Shown in pieces: positions 9,204-18,189 of a DNA stretch of 64,000 nt (position 1 is its first letter; the number at the start of each line of letters is the position of its first letter). Origin of the DNA: an uncultured Oscillospiraceae bacterium (GTDB taxonomy: Bacteria > Bacillota > Clostridia > Oscillospirales > Oscillospiraceae). The notes under the pieces are model-generated. The model did not search any database. It worked only from the letters and a program-made list of their open reading frames with translations, and was not told the DNA's origin. The stretch covers positions 41,602 through 105,601 of the forward strand of contig CANQRM010000009.1 in NCBI GenBank assembly GCA_947626265.1, written 5' to 3'. A program made the translations under genes and the position numbers.

Positions 9204-12200
9204 ATGAGAAAGCAGCGGCGTCAGCGCGGCTTTACGCTGATCGAGCTACTGGCCACGGTGGCGATCACGGTGGTCTTCCTCGCCATTTCCATCCTCGCTG
9301 TCGGGTCCTACCGGAGCAGGTTGAAGATAACAGAGCTGGACAACGAAGCCCGCCAGATATATCTGGCCGCCCAGAACCGGGCCGTGCTCCTCCGCAGCCG
9401 CGGCGCACTGGAACCGCTGCTGAAAGATGGCGGCATGAGTCTCACCGCCGCCAAGGCCGGCGACAGCGCAAAGCTTTTCTATATAACGAACGCAGAGCCC
9501 GACAAAGCCGAGGCTCTTGACCAGCTCCTTCCTGCGGGGACCATCGACCCCTCTCTGCGGGAGGGGCAGTTCTATATCGTCTATGAGCCGGAAAGCGGCA
9601 GTGTTACGGACGCGTTTTATATGGAAGACGGCCAGCTGGATGAGGGTTTCCCCCTCTATTATGCGACCCACCCAGCCTCCGCGGACGAACGCCGGAAAGA
9701 TGACCCCATGGTGGGCTGGTACGGCGGCGATGCCGCCGTGTCCGGCGACGCCTCCGACCTGGAGGAGCCGTATATAAAGCCTATAGAGATCAAAAACGAG
9801 GACACCCTCCGGGCCGAGATCACCTGGATCGTCCCCGCTGAACTGGCTGAAAAAACGGGCGATATGCACCTTCAGGTCACTGTCTCCTATCCCGGTGCAG
9901 ATGATATTGACGTCAAAGACCGCTTGCTCTTCACCCCAATCCCCATATCAGCCGCGGACGGCAGTCTGTCCTTTACGGAGGTATATCTTCTGGACAGCAT
10001 GGTGACCGACAAGCAGCTGCAGTTTAAGGACCTGTTCCCTGGCGTGACCAGCTTTGGCGGCAACTTCACCATCCGCGCCCAGATCGAGTATACCGGCGAG
10101 GGCTACATCCCCCACCCTGTCGAGACGGAGGCCAACAGTCTCTTTGCCGACGGCACAGACGAAACTACGGCCTATATCGAATACCTGCGCCATCTGCAGA
10201 ACCTGGACCCTGCCTTCTCCGGTGTGAGCAGCAGCATCACCAAGGCCGTGCAGGTCAAGGACGTCGATAAGCCCTCCGAAGCCACCAAGTATATCCTCGA
10301 CGACGCCGATCGCGGTAAGTATGCCCCGCCCGCGATCCACAACTTCCAGCCCATCAGCAACTCTAACCTGACCTCCTACGACGGCCAGAAGCATGAGATA
10401 CGCTGGCTGTATTCCCACCGCGACGGCAATGCCGGACTGTTCTCAGAGTTTATCGGACCGACCCCTGAAGCAAATGGACCGAGAAAAACGCTCACCGGCA
10501 TCCGCCTCATGAACGCGGACGTTGCCGGCGGTACATATGTGGGCGCGCTGTGCGGCAATGCCAGCGGCGTCGACATCGACGGCTGTCAGGTCTACTGGAA
10601 GGCGGAGAAAGCCGGCGCGGCCAATTTGCAGGACCTGCTGGGCGCGGCGGACGGCAAGACGTATGCCCTCAGTGATTATAAGATCACCGGCGGCACAGTG
10701 GGCGGTCTCATTGGCTATGCCAACAACGTCAAGATCACCAACAGCTCCGCCTCCACCACCGTGAGCGGCGCCACTGTGGGCGGCCTGGTCGGCCAAGGCG
10801 AAAGCCTCACCATCGAGAATTCCTATGCCGACTGCTACCTTGCGGGCAGCTCTGCCGCCGCCGGACTGGCGGGCGATCTGAATGGCACGAACACGCTCCA
10901 GAATGTCTATGCCGCCGGCTTCGTGTCCATGGGCGCCGATTCTTCCGCTGCCGGCCTCTATCTCGGATACAGCTGGGCGGCCGTGCGCAGCAGTTACACC
11001 GTCATGGCCTACAGCTCCACCGACAACGTCTATCCCCTGGCCCAAACCGGCTGGTTTGGTTCCGACGTATGTTATCTGGGCCAATCTAAACCCGGCGATT
11101 CCGCCTATTCCGGCAACGGCGCCGCTTTCACTTCTGCGGATAAGCTGAACGGTCTTTCCGGCTTCCACCCTGTCACCAGTACCTATGCTTACAACCTGCA
11201 GCCCGATGTGACTCTGGTCAACTATCCATATCCCGGGCTGGAGGGCCTGGACCATTACGGCGATTGGCAGCCCGCCGCCGTCAAAACGCAGGGCGGCAAG
11301 CTCGTCTATTGGGAGCTGTATGAGGACGGCACCATCGGCACATGGGGCAGCGATGGAAAATACCTGAGGGTAGATACCGACCCGCACGCGCTTGTGGTCT
11401 CCGACGGCTATGCCCTGCTGCTGGATGAAAGCGAGTTCGCAGACGGCCCGGTCACGGTCAAATATAAGCTGAATAATATCTATGATGAGAACGAGTACGA
11501 AGGACACTACAACAACGACGGCTTTATGCTCACCTGTACGGTCCGCGGGACGAAGTATTACCTGGCCGAATTGCCCGCAGAATGTCTCTATGTCAAAGGC
11601 ATCTACGGCAATCGCCTCCGTAAGCTGTACGCGACCATAGACGCCGACACTCTTGCCTTCTCCTTTGATCCCCATTTTGCCAGAGAACCCATCGAGGGAG
11701 ATGACGCGCCCCCCAGCGCCGGCACAGGATATATCCGCTCAGCCCGGCATCTTTATGACTTGAGCCAGTTTGCAGATTTTTACGGCGAACGCGACTTTAA
11801 GCAAGAACTGGATATCGATTACGCCGCCTATGTTCCCCGGGTAAATGGCATTTTTGGACCTATGCGCCCCAGCTACAATTTCATCAGCAACTATGACGGT
11901 CAGTACCACCATATTTGGAATGTTTCTTTCGATATGACCGCCAGCGGTGAAGCCGCAGGCCTGTTCGGCACTAACAACGGTACCATCAAGAACGTGCTCT
12001 TTGGCGGAGAGGACAGCGAACATGTTGTTGAGATCTCCGGCAGCGTCAAATATATGGGCGCTCTTGCGGGCCAAAGTAACGGAAAAGGAACCATCGAAAA
12101 TTCCAGCGTGAGCTATGTGTCGCTCAACAACACAAGCACCGGTGCCTCCTCTGTCGGCGGCCTTGTAGGTGCGAACTATGGACCCCTCGAAAACTGCACC

Positions 12201-15200
12201 GTGGGCCATGCGTCGCTCACCAGCGCCAGCACCAGCGTCAACACCGATGAAAGCGTCTGTGTCGGCGGTCTGGCGGGTCAGAATACCGGCCCTGTCGATA
12301 ATTGCGCCGTAGGCTATGTATCACTAAAAAGCACCAGCATCATCTCCAATGCCTATGTCGGCGGTCTGGCAGGTCAGACCAGCGGAACGATCACCAACTG
12401 CTCTGCCTCCACAGACAGCATTACTGCTACCGACGGCAAGGCATGCGGTTTTGCGGGCGACTCCAGCGCTACTATCATAAACTGCTATGCGATCAGCCGT
12501 ATCGACGCCGGAAGCGGCACGGCCGCAGGCTTTGCCGTGCAAAGCAACCTCAATATCTCTAACTCTTACGCGGCAGCCGATCTGACCGGCGGTACAGTGT
12601 ATCCTTTCGCGCCCAACAGCGGCGATAACTGCTATTATCTGGACAAGGGCGAATATCTGAATGAGCCGTTCATCGCGCCTGAGGGCAGCGGCAGCGCCGA
12701 ATCTAAAACCTTTGACGAACTGACCGACCGTGACGCTTCCCTGTTCGATCCCCTGACCGATCCGGAAGGTAACGTTTTCAGATTCCGCTTCCTGGACGAT
12801 GGGAGCGAGCACCGCCTGCCCGCCATCGTAAAGGACGCCAATGGAAATCTCTTCCACTATGGCAACACCGTGTTCGAAGCTCAGGATACATCGGTGGGCG
12901 TATATTACTGGGAGAATGAGGGCGGCAAATATCATTTCCGCGTCGTGGGCTACGATCCTGATTCCGGCAAATATTCCGAGCTCATCAATGACCTCTGCAC
13001 CGGGCACGACGACGGCGTCATCACCGACTACGGCTACGGCTGGTTCCAGTCGCCGGCATTGACCGGCTGGGAATTCAACTCTGAAGGCATCGCTTACAAT
13101 AATGAGACCAACTGGTATGAGGGCGGCCAGCTTGATGCGGTCAATAATGCATTGGCTGACCTTTTGGGCGCCTATACGTTCCACTCCTTCCCCACTGCCG
13201 GCAATGGCGGCGGTGACGGCCTGTGCCTTGACGGAAACAGCGTCGACGGCAGCGGCAAATGGACGATCGGCAAAGCCGTCTTTGAGATCGACCCCTTCTT
13301 CGCCAACGCCATCAACTATAACGTGACTGGCGATCCCTCCGGTCTTGGCACAGCCAAGCCTTACGAGATACGTTCTGTCCGGCAGCTGCAGTTCATCAAC
13401 TGGAACAGCGAAAGCCATGATTGCAGTTCCTGCGTCGACGCAAGCAGCAGCTCTGCATCTGCGTTCCCCTATCTGGGCAGGGACCTTTCGTTCCGGCAGA
13501 CCCACGATATAGATGGTCAGTCCGCCGTCTTCTTCCCCATCGCCGCCCTGCGGGATGCCTCCGGCAGCGGAAACCTGTCTGTCTCCGGCGTCTTCGGCGG
13601 CAGCTATGACGGGCAGAGCTATGTGATCAAAAACATCGACATCGGCGACATCGGCGAACAGGCGAACACCCTCGGCCTGTTCGGCGCTACCCTGGACGCA
13701 AAGCTGACGAATATCATCCTTTATTCCGAAAGCGGCAATAATTCGCTGACGGTCAAAAATGAGCATACCTCCAGCGGCTGGTATTATGCCGGCGGTCTGG
13801 TGGGCCTGGCGATGCAGACGCGGGACGGCGGCGGCATAACGAACTGCGCCGCGGCGGGTTTCACCATCAGCGATGAGACAAAGAACTTTGGCCGGTATGG
13901 CGGCAGCATCGGCGGTCTTGTGGGCGCCGCCAACGTGCAGATAAGCAAGTGCACCGCCGTCAATGATATAAATATCAATTATCAACGCACCAGCATAGAC
14001 CCCATCGGCGTGCGCGCCGGCGGCCTGGCCGGCGCCTGCGAAAGCAGCATCACCTCCTGTTACTCCGGCGGCTCGATCAAGGTCGACCCGAGATGCAGCG
14101 CCAGCAACAATATTGACGCCCGACCCACCAGCCTTTATATCGGCCGCATAGCCGGCGGCATCGATATAAAGGTCAATACGGACCCCTCACTTTACAGCCG
14201 CTATACCTTTATTAGTACCAAGAATTTAGACGTCAGAAACAGCTACAGCTATGCTTCTCTGCCCGCCCAGCTGCTTTCCTTGGACGGACAGTGCTGTCGC
14301 GAGCTTTATAATATCGCCGGCAACGCGGAGCTCGATCCTGCCGGATATGACGCATCGTTTGATATCCACACAAACAGTGTCATCGCTGAAAACTGCCATT
14401 ATTATGATAAGGACTATCCCGCCGGGGAATATGTTGTCCCCCATGATACTGACTGCACCTCCGGACAGCAAATACAAAAGCAAACTTATACCCAGCTGTC
14501 CAACAGCGTATCTCTTGGCAGCGACTTTGGGAAGATCAACGATCAAAATAACAGTCACAGCCCCGTTAGCGAAGACAGGTATAGGGCATATCCCTTCCCC
14601 GCTGTTCTGAAAAGAGGCGGTGAATTTGTCCATTATGGAAAGCTGCCTGTGGAAAAGCTGGCCAGCGCCAGCGCCGTTATGACCGTCGACCTGTTCGCGG
14701 ACTATGACGCCGCGAGCGGCGCCGCCTATCAGGACAATCTTATCTGGCCCTCTCAGGATCAGGTATCCCGCATGCCGGGCGGCCAGTTCCGCTCCGAACT
14801 GACCCAGGTGGTGAACGCAGAGGGCGACGAAAACGCCGAGCCGGTATGCGAGGCGGCGTTCGCGGACGAGAGCGAGACTTTCCCCTCCCCGAAGGCCGGC
14901 CAGCGCATCCTGCGGGTGACCTTCCTTCGTCCCGGCGACGCCACGGTGACGGTGTTCTACGGCCAGCCCGGTGCGGACATCGGTGACTGCGTGGCCCTCA
15001 CCATCCCTGTGACCGACACTGCCGAGCTGCACCTGCAGCCCGCGGATACGGCCGCGCCCAACGGCAGTCTGGATGACAAGGTTGCAGCTTACAGTCTCGC
15101 CGCCGGGAGCGTGACCGCCTTCACCGGGGCCGACACGAAGCTGGAGCTCTACCCCTTCGATAAGAACAACGAACCCATCGCCCCGGAGCTGGAGGAAAAG

Positions 15201-16442
15201 CTCACCGTGAATGTGACCGGCTTTGGCGGCGACGGCGTGTCCCTGATCTCCGCCGCTCCCGTTGAGGACCTGACGCCCGACGCCGAGGACGCCCCCGCCG
15301 CCATTATGCTGGACGGCGCTGCGGCCACATACGGTGTCCAAACCATGACGGTGGACTACAGCTACACCATCGAGGGTATTGACGGCGGCCTCACCGGCAG
15401 GGACGACATCCGCTGTGAAGTAAAGGACCTGACCGTAGAGTCTGAGCCTATCATCTTTGTGCTCCGGGATGGCGCTTTTGCCCCCGGCTCGGTGACCTAT
15501 GGCGCGGAGGACATCCGCTTCACCGTCGACGGCGTAGACGTTGCCGTGGAGGACCTGCGCATCACCAATGCCGTCAGCCCCTCCGGTACCGTTGCCTTCA
15601 CCCTCCATGAGGACGGGACCGTGACGGCTGTGCCGGGCGCTGTGAGCGTGTCCTATGCCCAGGAGCAGACCCAGCTGGACCTGACCTTCACCTACGGCCC
15701 GGCCCGCCACAGCGTCACCATCAGCCCCATGGCCTGCCTCTATGAGGACGGCATGACCCTTCGTCTGGAAGGCGGCGATATGGACGGCGACGGCAGCGTT
15801 GACCTCTATGCCGGCCAGAGCGCGGCCGTGGCCGCCCTGCCGGATGAGTTCTTCGACATTGGACCCACCGCTGAGATGACCGATATGCCGGATATGGCCG
15901 CGGCTGTCTCCGACGCGCCGGATGCGCTGTCCATAGCGCCTGCGGCACCGGAAGATGACACGGCTCCGGAGGATGTGCCCACGCCCGGCGTCGGAACGCC
16001 TGTGCGCGTGGCGGAGTATCTGGATAAGGACTGGACCGTGCAGTGGTCCCTGGAGGGCGCTGCCGCGTCCTGCGTGAGCCTCGCTCCTGACGGCGGGACC
16101 GCGTGGCTGGCAGTAAAAACTATGCCTGAGATGGACATGACCGAGGGCACGCTTACCGTGACTGTGACCCTTCCTGAGCCCTGGCTGGGCGTGACGTTCA
16201 CCGGCAGCGTCCCCGTTCACATTATCCATGAGAACGCCCCCTCCCCCACACCGGAGCCCACTCCCACGCCTGTCCCGGAGGCGGAGCCTGTGCCCGAAAA
16301 CACAGCGCCGCCCGTTCAGGACGTCACTCCCGCGCCGCCTGTCCAGGAACCGGAATGGCAGCCGGAATGGGAACCCGAGCCGGTGCCGGACGCGCCGGAT
16401 ATGCCGGACTTCCTCCCGGAAGAAGAGTTTATTCCTTATTAA
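9204..16442 (+). CDS. Giant type IV prepilin-like surface protein with GLUG-type repeats (2412 residues)
   Basis: Begins MRKQRRQRGFTLIELL: a basic leader, Gly9|Phe10 cleavage site and Glu at mature position 5, followed by a hydrophobic helix, so it should be processed by PilD and enter the pilus pathway. The passenger is about fifteen times a normal pilin. It has three blocks of GLUG-like repeats (VGGLVGQ, VGGLAGQNTG and similar) near residues 430-580, 850-1130 and 1440-1680, which usually form beta-helical adhesive stalks. Ig-like strand-rich regions follow at about 1820-2330, then an acidic Pro-rich tail from about 2345. AGAGGAGGAG precedes the ATG. It is first in the pilus operon. A tip adhesin is the natural inference; a non-pilus surface fibre using the same export route is the alternative. 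Confidence 0.9.
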   Translation: MRKQRRQRGFTLIELLATVAITVVFLAISILAVGSYRSRLKITELDNEARQIYLAAQNRAVLLRSRGALEPLLKDGGMSLTAAKAGDSAKLFYITNAEPDKAEALDQLLPAGTIDPSLREGQFYIVYEPESGSVTDAFYMEDGQLDEGFPLYYATHPASADERRKDDPMVGWYGGDAAVSGDASDLEEPYIKPIEIKNEDTLRAEITWIVPAELAEKTGDMHLQVTVSYPGADDIDVKDRLLFTPIPISAADGSLSFTEVYLLDSMVTDKQLQFKDLFPGVTSFGGNFTIRAQIEYTGEGYIPHPVETEANSLFADGTDETTAYIEYLRHLQNLDPAFSGVSSSITKAVQVKDVDKPSEATKYILDDADRGKYAPPAIHNFQPISNSNLTSYDGQKHEIRWLYSHRDGNAGLFSEFIGPTPEANGPRKTLTGIRLMNADVAGGTYVGALCGNASGVDIDGCQVYWKAEKAGAANLQDLLGAADGKTYALSDYKITGGTVGGLIGYANNVKITNSSASTTVSGATVGGLVGQGESLTIENSYADCYLAGSSAAAGLAGDLNGTNTLQNVYAAGFVSMGADSSAAGLYLGYSWAAVRSSYTVMAYSSTDNVYPLAQTGWFGSDVCYLGQSKPGDSAYSGNGAAFTSADKLNGLSGFHPVTSTYAYNLQPDVTLVNYPYPGLEGLDHYGDWQPAAVKTQGGKLVYWELYEDGTIGTWGSDGKYLRVDTDPHALVVSDGYALLLDESEFADGPVTVKYKLNNIYDENEYEGHYNNDGFMLTCTVRGTKYYLAELPAECLYVKGIYGNRLRKLYATIDADTLAFSFDPHFAREPIEGDDAPPSAGTGYIRSARHLYDLSQFADFYGERDFKQELDIDYAAYVPRVNGIFGPMRPSYNFISNYDGQYHHIWNVSFDMTASGEAAGLFGTNNGTIKNVLFGGEDSEHVVEISGSVKYMGALAGQSNGKGTIENSSVSYVSLNNTSTGASSVGGLVGANYGPLENCTVGHASLTSASTSVNTDESVCVGGLAGQNTGPVDNCAVGYVSLKSTSIISNAYVGGLAGQTSGTITNCSASTDSITATDGKACGFAGDSSATIINCYAISRIDAGSGTAAGFAVQSNLNISNSYAAADLTGGTVYPFAPNSGDNCYYLDKGEYLNEPFIAPEGSGSAESKTFDELTDRDASLFDPLTDPEGNVFRFRFLDDGSEHRLPAIVKDANGNLFHYGNTVFEAQDTSVGVYYWENEGGKYHFRVVGYDPDSGKYSELINDLCTGHDDGVITDYGYGWFQSPALTGWEFNSEGIAYNNETNWYEGGQLDAVNNALADLLGAYTFHSFPTAGNGGGDGLCLDGNSVDGSGKWTIGKAVFEIDPFFANAINYNVTGDPSGLGTAKPYEIRSVRQLQFINWNSESHDCSSCVDASSSSASAFPYLGRDLSFRQTHDIDGQSAVFFPIAALRDASGSGNLSVSGVFGGSYDGQSYVIKNIDIGDIGEQANTLGLFGATLDAKLTNIILYSESGNNSLTVKNEHTSSGWYYAGGLVGLAMQTRDGGGITNCAAAGFTISDETKNFGRYGGSIGGLVGAANVQISKCTAVNDININYQRTSIDPIGVRAGGLAGACESSITSCYSGGSIKVDPRCSASNNIDARPTSLYIGRIAGGIDIKVNTDPSLYSRYTFISTKNLDVRNSYSYASLPAQLLSLDGQCCRELYNIAGNAELDPAGYDASFDIHTNSVIAENCHYYDKDYPAGEYVVPHDTDCTSGQQIQKQTYTQLSNSVSLGSDFGKINDQNNSHSPVSEDRYRAYPFPAVLKRGGEFVHYGKLPVEKLASASAVMTVDLFADYDAASGAAYQDNLIWPSQDQVSRMPGGQFRSELTQVVNAEGDENAEPVCEAAFADESETFPSPKAGQRILRVTFLRPGDATVTVFYGQPGADIGDCVALTIPVTDTAELHLQPADTAAPNGSLDDKVAAYSLAAGSVTAFTGADTKLELYPFDKNNEPIAPELEEKLTVNVTGFGGDGVSLISAAPVEDLTPDAEDAPAAIMLDGAAATYGVQTMTVDYSYTIEGIDGGLTGRDDIRCEVKDLTVESEPIIFVLRDGAFAPGSVTYGAEDIRFTVDGVDVAVEDLRITNAVSPSGTVAFTLHEDGTVTAVPGAVSVSYAQEQTQLDLTFTYGPARHSVTISPMACLYEDGMTLRLEGGDMDGDGSVDLYAGQSAAVAALPDEFFDIGPTAEMTDMPDMAAAVSDAPDALSIAPAAPEDDTAPEDVPTPGVGTPVRVAEYLDKDWTVQWSLEGAAASCVSLAPDGGTAWLAVKTMPEMDMTEGTLTVTVTLPEPWLGVTFTGSVPVHIIHENAPSPTPEPTPTPVPEAEPVPENTAPPVQDVTPAPPVQEPEWQPEWEPEPVPDAPDMPDFLPEEEFIPY

Positions 16443-16457
16443 AGAAGGAGAACGCCT

Positions 16458-17309
16458 ATGAAACGCGCCGCGGAAAAACTGAACAGCCGCCGCGGCGCAT
16501 CCATCCTGCTGGCGCTGGTTTTCGTGCTGACGTGTGTGATGGTTGGCATATCCGTCCTCTCCGCCGCCGCCTCCAACGCCGGCCGCACCCACAGCAACCA
16601 TGAAGAGCAGCAGCTCTATCTCTCCCTGTCCTCCGCCCTGCAGCTGGTGGCCGACGACCTGGCCCGGACCAAGTACACGCCCCATGTGTCCGACTTCTGT
16701 ACCGTGAGTAAGCGCCAGGAGCCCACGGACGATACGGACGAAGACGGCAACCCTATAATGCGGACTATCACTACCTACACACACTTCTTCAGCGAAGCGG
16801 ACGGCTCGGTGAACGGCGGCAGGTTGGGTGACCTCTTTCAAAAGAGCCTTGACATGGTCTTCAATACCGCCATGAGTAAGATCAATTTTTCCTCCTATGA
16901 TTATAAGGCAGGCAATGAAGAGTTCTATTATTCCGGCAGTTTCCCGTCGGTACTCCCCGCCCTCTTCACCCTGACGGTCACGCCGGACCCGGAGAAAATG
17001 CCCATCGGGGCAGACAAGGATACCTACCACACCGCCCGCAAAGTGGCGGTAGACGTAGAGATAGACGACAGCTACAGCATCACCCTGACGGCCCGTCTGG
17101 CAGAGGACGACGCCGACGCTGACAGCTATTCCAAAAACTTCCGTCTTTCCGCGGAGCTTGCACGCTCCTCCGCTTCCCTGCCGTATATCGACATCCCCAC
17201 ATACGGCTCAGACGGCGAGACGTTCATAGCGGCCTCCCCTGCCGTGGAGTGGAAGCAGGGCGTCATCAAGAGCGCCTATGCAGACCCCGACGGAGGCACG
17301 GCGCCATGA
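16458..17309 (+). CDS. PilX-like minor pilus component
   Basis: 283 residues. The N-terminus SRRGASILLALVFVLTC is a basic leader plus a long hydrophobic helix in the style of PilX N-terminal domains. Glu5 of a classical prepilin is missing, which is common in this component. The rest is a soluble domain of mixed strands. AAGGAG lies 7 bases before the ATG. The gene follows the giant prepilin by 15 bases and overlaps the next pseudopilin start by 4 (ATGA). PilX/GspK-like proteins form part of a priming or tip complex with minor pilins. The family call rests on N-terminus and context. Confidence 0.7.
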   Translation: MKRAAEKLNSRRGASILLALVFVLTCVMVGISVLSAAASNAGRTHSNHEEQQLYLSLSSALQLVADDLARTKYTPHVSDFCTVSKRQEPTDDTDEDGNPIMRTITTYTHFFSEADGSVNGGRLGDLFQKSLDMVFNTAMSKINFSSYDYKAGNEEFYYSGSFPSVLPALFTLTVTPDPEKMPIGADKDTYHTARKVAVDVEIDDSYSITLTARLAEDDADADSYSKNFRLSAELARSSASLPYIDIPTYGSDGETFIAASPAVEWKQGVIKSAYADPDGGTAP

Positions 17310-17683
17310 AAAAGTCTATCCGAAAACTCCATAACGCCCGGGGCGAGACCCTGGTGGAGGTGCTGGTCTCCGTGCTCATATGCTCTCTGGCCGTGCTGCT
17401 GCTTCTTTCCTACACCACCGCTGCCACCCGCATAGATAAGAGCACTCAGGACCATGACGTGGCCTACTATGCCGCCCTCAACGCCGCGGAGGCCCATTCC
17501 GGCGTCATGCCGGAGGAGACTGACGTTCCCGGCACGCCCGCGCCGGGCAAGGTGACGGTGAGCGCCACCTATCCGGAGAACAAGACCGTCCCGGTCGACG
17601 TGGAGTATTCCGGCGGCGACGGCGTATATTCCTACGCCGCGCCCACCCCCGCCCCTGCGCCCGGAGAGGGAGGGACGTCATGA
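17306..17683 (+). CDS. Type IV pseudopilin (minor pilin)
   Basis: 125 residues from the ATG at 17306, which overlaps the upstream stop (ATGA). The N-terminus ARGETLVEVLVSVLIC shows the prepilin peptidase site with Gly|Glu rather than Gly|Phe, Glu at mature position 5 and a hydrophobic helix, as in PilV/GspI-type minor pilins. A short globular part and a Pro/Ala tail follow. It overlaps the next pseudopilin gene by 4 bases, so the set is translationally coupled. The exact minor-pilin class is inferred from order. Confidence 0.8.
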   Translation: MKKSIRKLHNARGETLVEVLVSVLICSLAVLLLLSYTTAATRIDKSTQDHDVAYYAALNAAEAHSGVMPEETDVPGTPAPGKVTVSATYPENKTVPVDVEYSGGDGVYSYAAPTPAPAPGEGGTS

Positions 17684-18189
17684 AGAGGACCCTTAAAAAG
17701 CTCCGCGCCCAGGGCGGCCTGACCCTTATCGAGACCTTGGCGGCGGCGGTGATACTGACGCTCCTGTGCCTGGCGCTCAATTCCGGCATGAACGTCGCAA
17801 CCCACACATACCGGTCCGTCACCGCCGAATCGGAGACCCAGCTTCTCCTCTCCACCGCGGCGGACGCCCTCACCCAGGAGCTGCGCTTCGCCGAGCCCAC
17901 TTCCACGGCCGGCGGAAAGCTCGTGGAATACACCAGCGCCAGCTACGGCCTTGGCGCAAAGATCAATATCAACGATGATGGCCGTCTGGTGGTCAACGAT
18001 GTTCCCCTTCTCCCCTCCGGCGTGTACGGCAAGAACGGCGTATACGAGCTGTCCTTCCCGGACGGAGGCATCGCCTATGACCCGGACACGAAGCTGTTCA
18101 CCTTCACCCTGCGGGCGGAGCAGAAGGACCTGGCCAGCGCGGAGCAGACATTCACTGTCCGCTGTCTGAACGGAGGTACTGCCACATGA
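17680..18189 (+). CDS. Type IV pseudopilin (minor pilin, PilW/GspJ-like)
   Basis: 169 residues. AQGGLTLIETLAAAVILT carries the Gly|Leu cleavage site, Glu5 and a hydrophobic helix. The remainder is strand-rich, ending in a segment (KLFTFTLRAEQ) of the kind seen in PilW/GspJ-like minor pilins. Both ends overlap neighbours by 4 bases (ATGA). With the two preceding genes and the giant prepilin it makes a complete minor-pilin group, the set that in other systems primes assembly and sits at the tip. Confidence 0.8.
   Translation: MKRTLKKLRAQGGLTLIETLAAAVILTLLCLALNSGMNVATHTYRSVTAESETQLLLSTAADALTQELRFAEPTSTAGGKLVEYTSASYGLGAKININDDGRLVVNDVPLLPSGVYGKNGVYELSFPDGGIAYDPDTKLFTFTLRAEQKDLASAEQTFTVRCLNGGTAT

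Noticed and set aside
10690..14060. Repeated GGCGGT/GGCCTGG blocks considered as a CRISPR array
   Set aside because: They are degenerate coding repeats of the GLUG type in frame within one protein, without constant repeats or spacers.
14226..17030. A 934-codon minus-strand frame opposite the giant prepilin and the PilX-like gene
   Set aside because: It crosses two genuine gene boundaries on the plus strand and shows shadow composition.
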